Source: Hormiphora californensis (taxonomy: Eukaryota > Ctenophora > Tentaculata > Cydippida > Pleurobrachiidae). Taken from it: 64,000 nt of DNA. The position numbers were made by a program, and so were the translations under genes. Every line of letters begins with the position of its first letter. The first letter of the stretch is position 1. The notes beneath the pieces are model-generated. The model was not told the origin of the DNA. It saw only the letters and a program-made list of their open reading frames with translations, and searched no databases. Location of the stretch: contig CM035362.1 of NCBI GenBank assembly GCA_020137815.1, forward strand, positions 1,273,426-1,337,425, given 5' to 3'. Of this stretch, positions 58,401-64,000 are shown piece by piece.

Positions 58401-59895
58401 TGCGGGTGTAAAGGTTTTATAAATTTGGGGGATGATAGCTGATTTGAAAGAGCTTGAGATTATCTTTCTAATGAGCCCAAGATTTTTAAAATTGGCTGAG
58501 AAACGACTGAGTAATGGGGGAAATGGTGAAAAATGAGGGAAAATGTGGGGCTCTGAACTGCTTCAGATCACAGATTGAGAGAGGGCTGAGGGGAGTATTC
58601 ATTATGGCGTTATAGGGGAGTGAATAGAGGGTGAGATGGAGTGAATAGGGAACGATATGATTCAATAGGGGCCGAGGGGAGTAAATAGGGGTATGGGGTG
58701 AGGACTGAGGGGAGTCAACAGGGGGAAGGGGGCGTGGATTATGATCTCGCGACCGGAGGTGCCGCGAAGCGGCGCCGTAGGGAGCAAAGTAGGCATGAGC
58801 CAGGGATCGGGATTGAGAGGAGTCAATAGGGTGTGAGAGTTTTTTGTTCTTTTGCCTGGGCTCTCTAGTCTATATTATAAAGCAGAGATGCTTGCAAGAC
58901 AATTGGTTTTTGGGGGGATTTTGGGGTTTGCACGTGGAAAATTGGCGTGTTGTTAGGGGTATTTGGTGGGGTTTGGGGAGTGCACGTGCGTGTGTAAAGG
59001 TTTTATAAATTTGGGGGATAATAGCTCATTGGAAAGAGCTTGAGATTATCTTTCTAATGAGCCCAAGATTTTCGAAATTGGCTGAGAATTGACTGAGTAA
59101 TGGGGGAAATGGTGAAAAATGTGGGGTTCTGAACTGCTTAAGATCAAAGATTGAGAGAGGGGTGAGGGGAGTGTTCATTATGGCGTTATAGGGGAGTAAA
59201 TAGAGGGTGAGATGGAGTGAATAGGGGACGATATGATTCAATAGGGGCCGAGGGGAGTCAATAGGGATAAGAAGGGTCTGGGGTGAGGACTGAGGGGAGT
59301 CAACAGGGGTAAGGGGATGTGGAGTATGATCTCGCGACCGGAGGTGCCGCGAAGCGGCGCCGTAGTGAGCAAAGTAGGCATGAGCCAGTGATCGGGATTG
59401 AGAGGAGTCAATAGGGTGTGGGAGTGTTTTGTTCTTTTGCCTGGGCTCTCTAGTCATTATAAAATCTTAGTTTTCCTGTCCTAATCGGCTCCTATTGAAT
59501 TTTTGAAGGAAGCACCAGTATTCAGAAATCCATACCCTCTTGCCTAACTTCCCAACCCTCAACAGGAAGTGTATTCGATACCGATTTGGTTGATGTAATA
59601 TTTGATGTTTTTGATGAGGATAATGATGATAAGCTGGGACATGATGAATTTATAACGGTGCGTGGGGGTAGATAACCAATTATAATGTGGTATAATCGAG
59701 GGGTAGACTACAGATGAAAACTACTAGTTTATAATGCAATTATCACTGTTGACTCCTATAAACATCTAGGTTATGAAAGACAAGATCAAGTCACGAAACA
59801 GCGGTTTCTACGACAAACCAGATCACATCGCAGACAATGGCTGGGATGCTTACAAGCACTGTGTTAGGCAGTACATGTACAAGAGTTATGCTTGA
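55465..59895 (+). CDS. Mitochondrial calcium uptake protein (MICU2/3-like)
   Basis: Eleven exons: 55465-55675, 55818-55850, 56013-56093, 56556-56652, 56794-56930, 56996-57126, 57253-57413, 57855-57960, 58150-58228, 59566-59657, 59770-59895. All join in phase, giving 417 residues (MICU2 has about 434). The N-terminus is Arg-rich with few acids, then hydrophobic (AAGLVLSGAGIVGFAAQ): a mitochondrial presequence and possible membrane segment. Family landmarks are RKKFLSLASFSYQDEPFIT, ISYSEFLFLLSVIVKP, LRVLFFG and GWDAYKHCVRQYM. EF-hand 1 (DQADTNSLNKEE) lacks acids at positions 3 and 5 and is probably weak. EF-hand 2 (DEDNDDKLGHDE) is canonical. In the family it gates the mitochondrial calcium uniporter. 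The exon 4 acceptor lies in a 36-bp minisatellite with five possible sites. Confidence 0.88.
56129..56299. mobile_element. MITE family B, complete copy in MICU intron 3
   Basis: 171 bp from CAGTCGG to CCGACTG with TA on both sides (56,127-56,128; 56,300-56,301). It lacks the family C insertion seen at 29,980 and so serves as the empty site. Confidence 0.9.
56389..56566 (+). repeat. 36-bp minisatellite carrying the MICU exon 4 splice acceptor
   Basis: Five units. Each contains GATTTTATAG|CCACCCTTTCC, with possible exon starts at 56,412, 56,448, 56,484, 56,520 and 56,556. The unit is 12 codons with no stop in the coding frame (ATLSLCIGADFI), so each earlier acceptor would add 12 residues. Confidence 0.92.
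58283..58868 (+). mobile_element. Helitron-like non-autonomous element, copy 1
   Basis: Starts TCTATATTATAAAGCAGAG after an A and ends GGCTCTCTAG before a T: the A|TC...CTAG|T rule of Helitrons. No terminal inverted repeats or target duplication. A GCCGC-GAA-GCGGC hairpin lies about 100 bp before the end. In MICU intron 9. Confidence 0.55.
58869..59453 (+). mobile_element. Helitron-like non-autonomous element, copy 2
   Basis: Follows copy 1 without a spacer, 585 bp against 586 bp. It has the same TCTATATTATAAAG start and CTCTCTAG end, followed by T. Small differences are scattered along it. Confidence 0.55.
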
Positions 59896-60334
59896 GGGAA
59901 GTGAGAGTGAGAGAGAGAGAGAGAGTGTGTGTGAGAGAGAGAAGCTTTTTGTAAATATTTAACAGCAAATCACGCATAATTACTTAACACTGGGGTTTTG
60001 CGAGGGAATACTTAATTTGTTTATCACAAATATTTTTATTGTAACCACATTAAAAATTTGATCAAAATTGTAATATGTTTTGTAGAAATTAGATGTATTT
60101 AGTGTGGGTAGCTCTTTTCTTCTTTTTATTTCGAGTCTTCATTGTGTAAGCATATCCCCGTGACCTTGATTTTCGTAGCCTGCCCCCAGTCCCCACTGAT
60201 ATATAATTAGTGATCACAACCTATTTTTAAACCGTTCCCCTAAACCAATCCTCTAATCCCTAACTACTACGCTAACCACTTCCGTTATCGCTAACCATCC
60301 TCCACTAACTTCCCTAACCACATTATAGTTTGTA

Positions 60335-63964
<3,630 letters not shown>

Positions 63965-64000
63965 GTGAGCAGTCAGGGTACTACTGGAGTTGTTAAATAG

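Overview
The window is eukaryotic nuclear DNA from an animal. Genes are split by short GT-AG introns, and their products are animal-type: the ciliary protein CFAP221, a MICU-family calcium sensor, an RMDN protein, the SMN-complex protein Gemin7, neutral sphingomyelinase, WDR83, C2H2 zinc-finger proteins, a theta-like GST and a divergent actin. The DNA is full of non-LTR retrotransposon pieces, TA-flanked MITEs, fold-backs and (CT/GA)n tracts. The compact genes and RT types fit an early-branching or marine invertebrate such as a sponge, but this is inference and no lineage marker was seen.

Layout. Positions 1-12,600 hold no confident host gene. They contain homopolymer and (CT)n sequence, a probable haplotype duplication (3.37-5.3 kb), a 1.64-kb near-perfect palindrome (8,649-10,291) and a LINE ORF1 copy. 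Positions 12,605-18,848 (minus) carry a complete 20-exon CFAP221 gene. Positions 18.9-25.5 kb are repeats: a decayed reverse transcriptase, a second ORF1 copy in the opposite orientation, and MITEs. Positions 25,583-30,825 (minus) carry a theta-like GST whose introns have collected a retroelement fragment and three nested MITEs; at least one exon was not found. Positions 33,471-48,274 (plus) are a tight series: Gemin7, neutral sphingomyelinase with a repeat-filled 4.9-kb intron, WDR83, then four zinc-finger units of one family. Positions 48,491-51,863 carry a short actin-like gene. Positions 55,465-59,895 carry a MICU2/3-like gene, and 60,335 to the end an RMDN-like gene that runs off the window.

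The most unusual pattern is that three genes have minisatellites built on exon edges. In CFAP221 a 33-bp unit repeats a splice donor (17 donor-like sites). In the MICU gene a 36-bp, stop-free unit repeats a splice acceptor (5 sites). In the actin-like gene the array starts from the last codons and stop. Other strong observations are a zinc-finger module with no start codon that looks like an alternative 3' cassette, MITE insertions dated by empty and filled sites, a three-level MITE nest, tandem Helitron-like copies, and a triplicated CRE-palindrome plus short-ORF module in the sphingomyelinase intron.

All exon models were made by eye from splice consensus, reading phase and remembered family patterns. 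No database search or RNA evidence was available.
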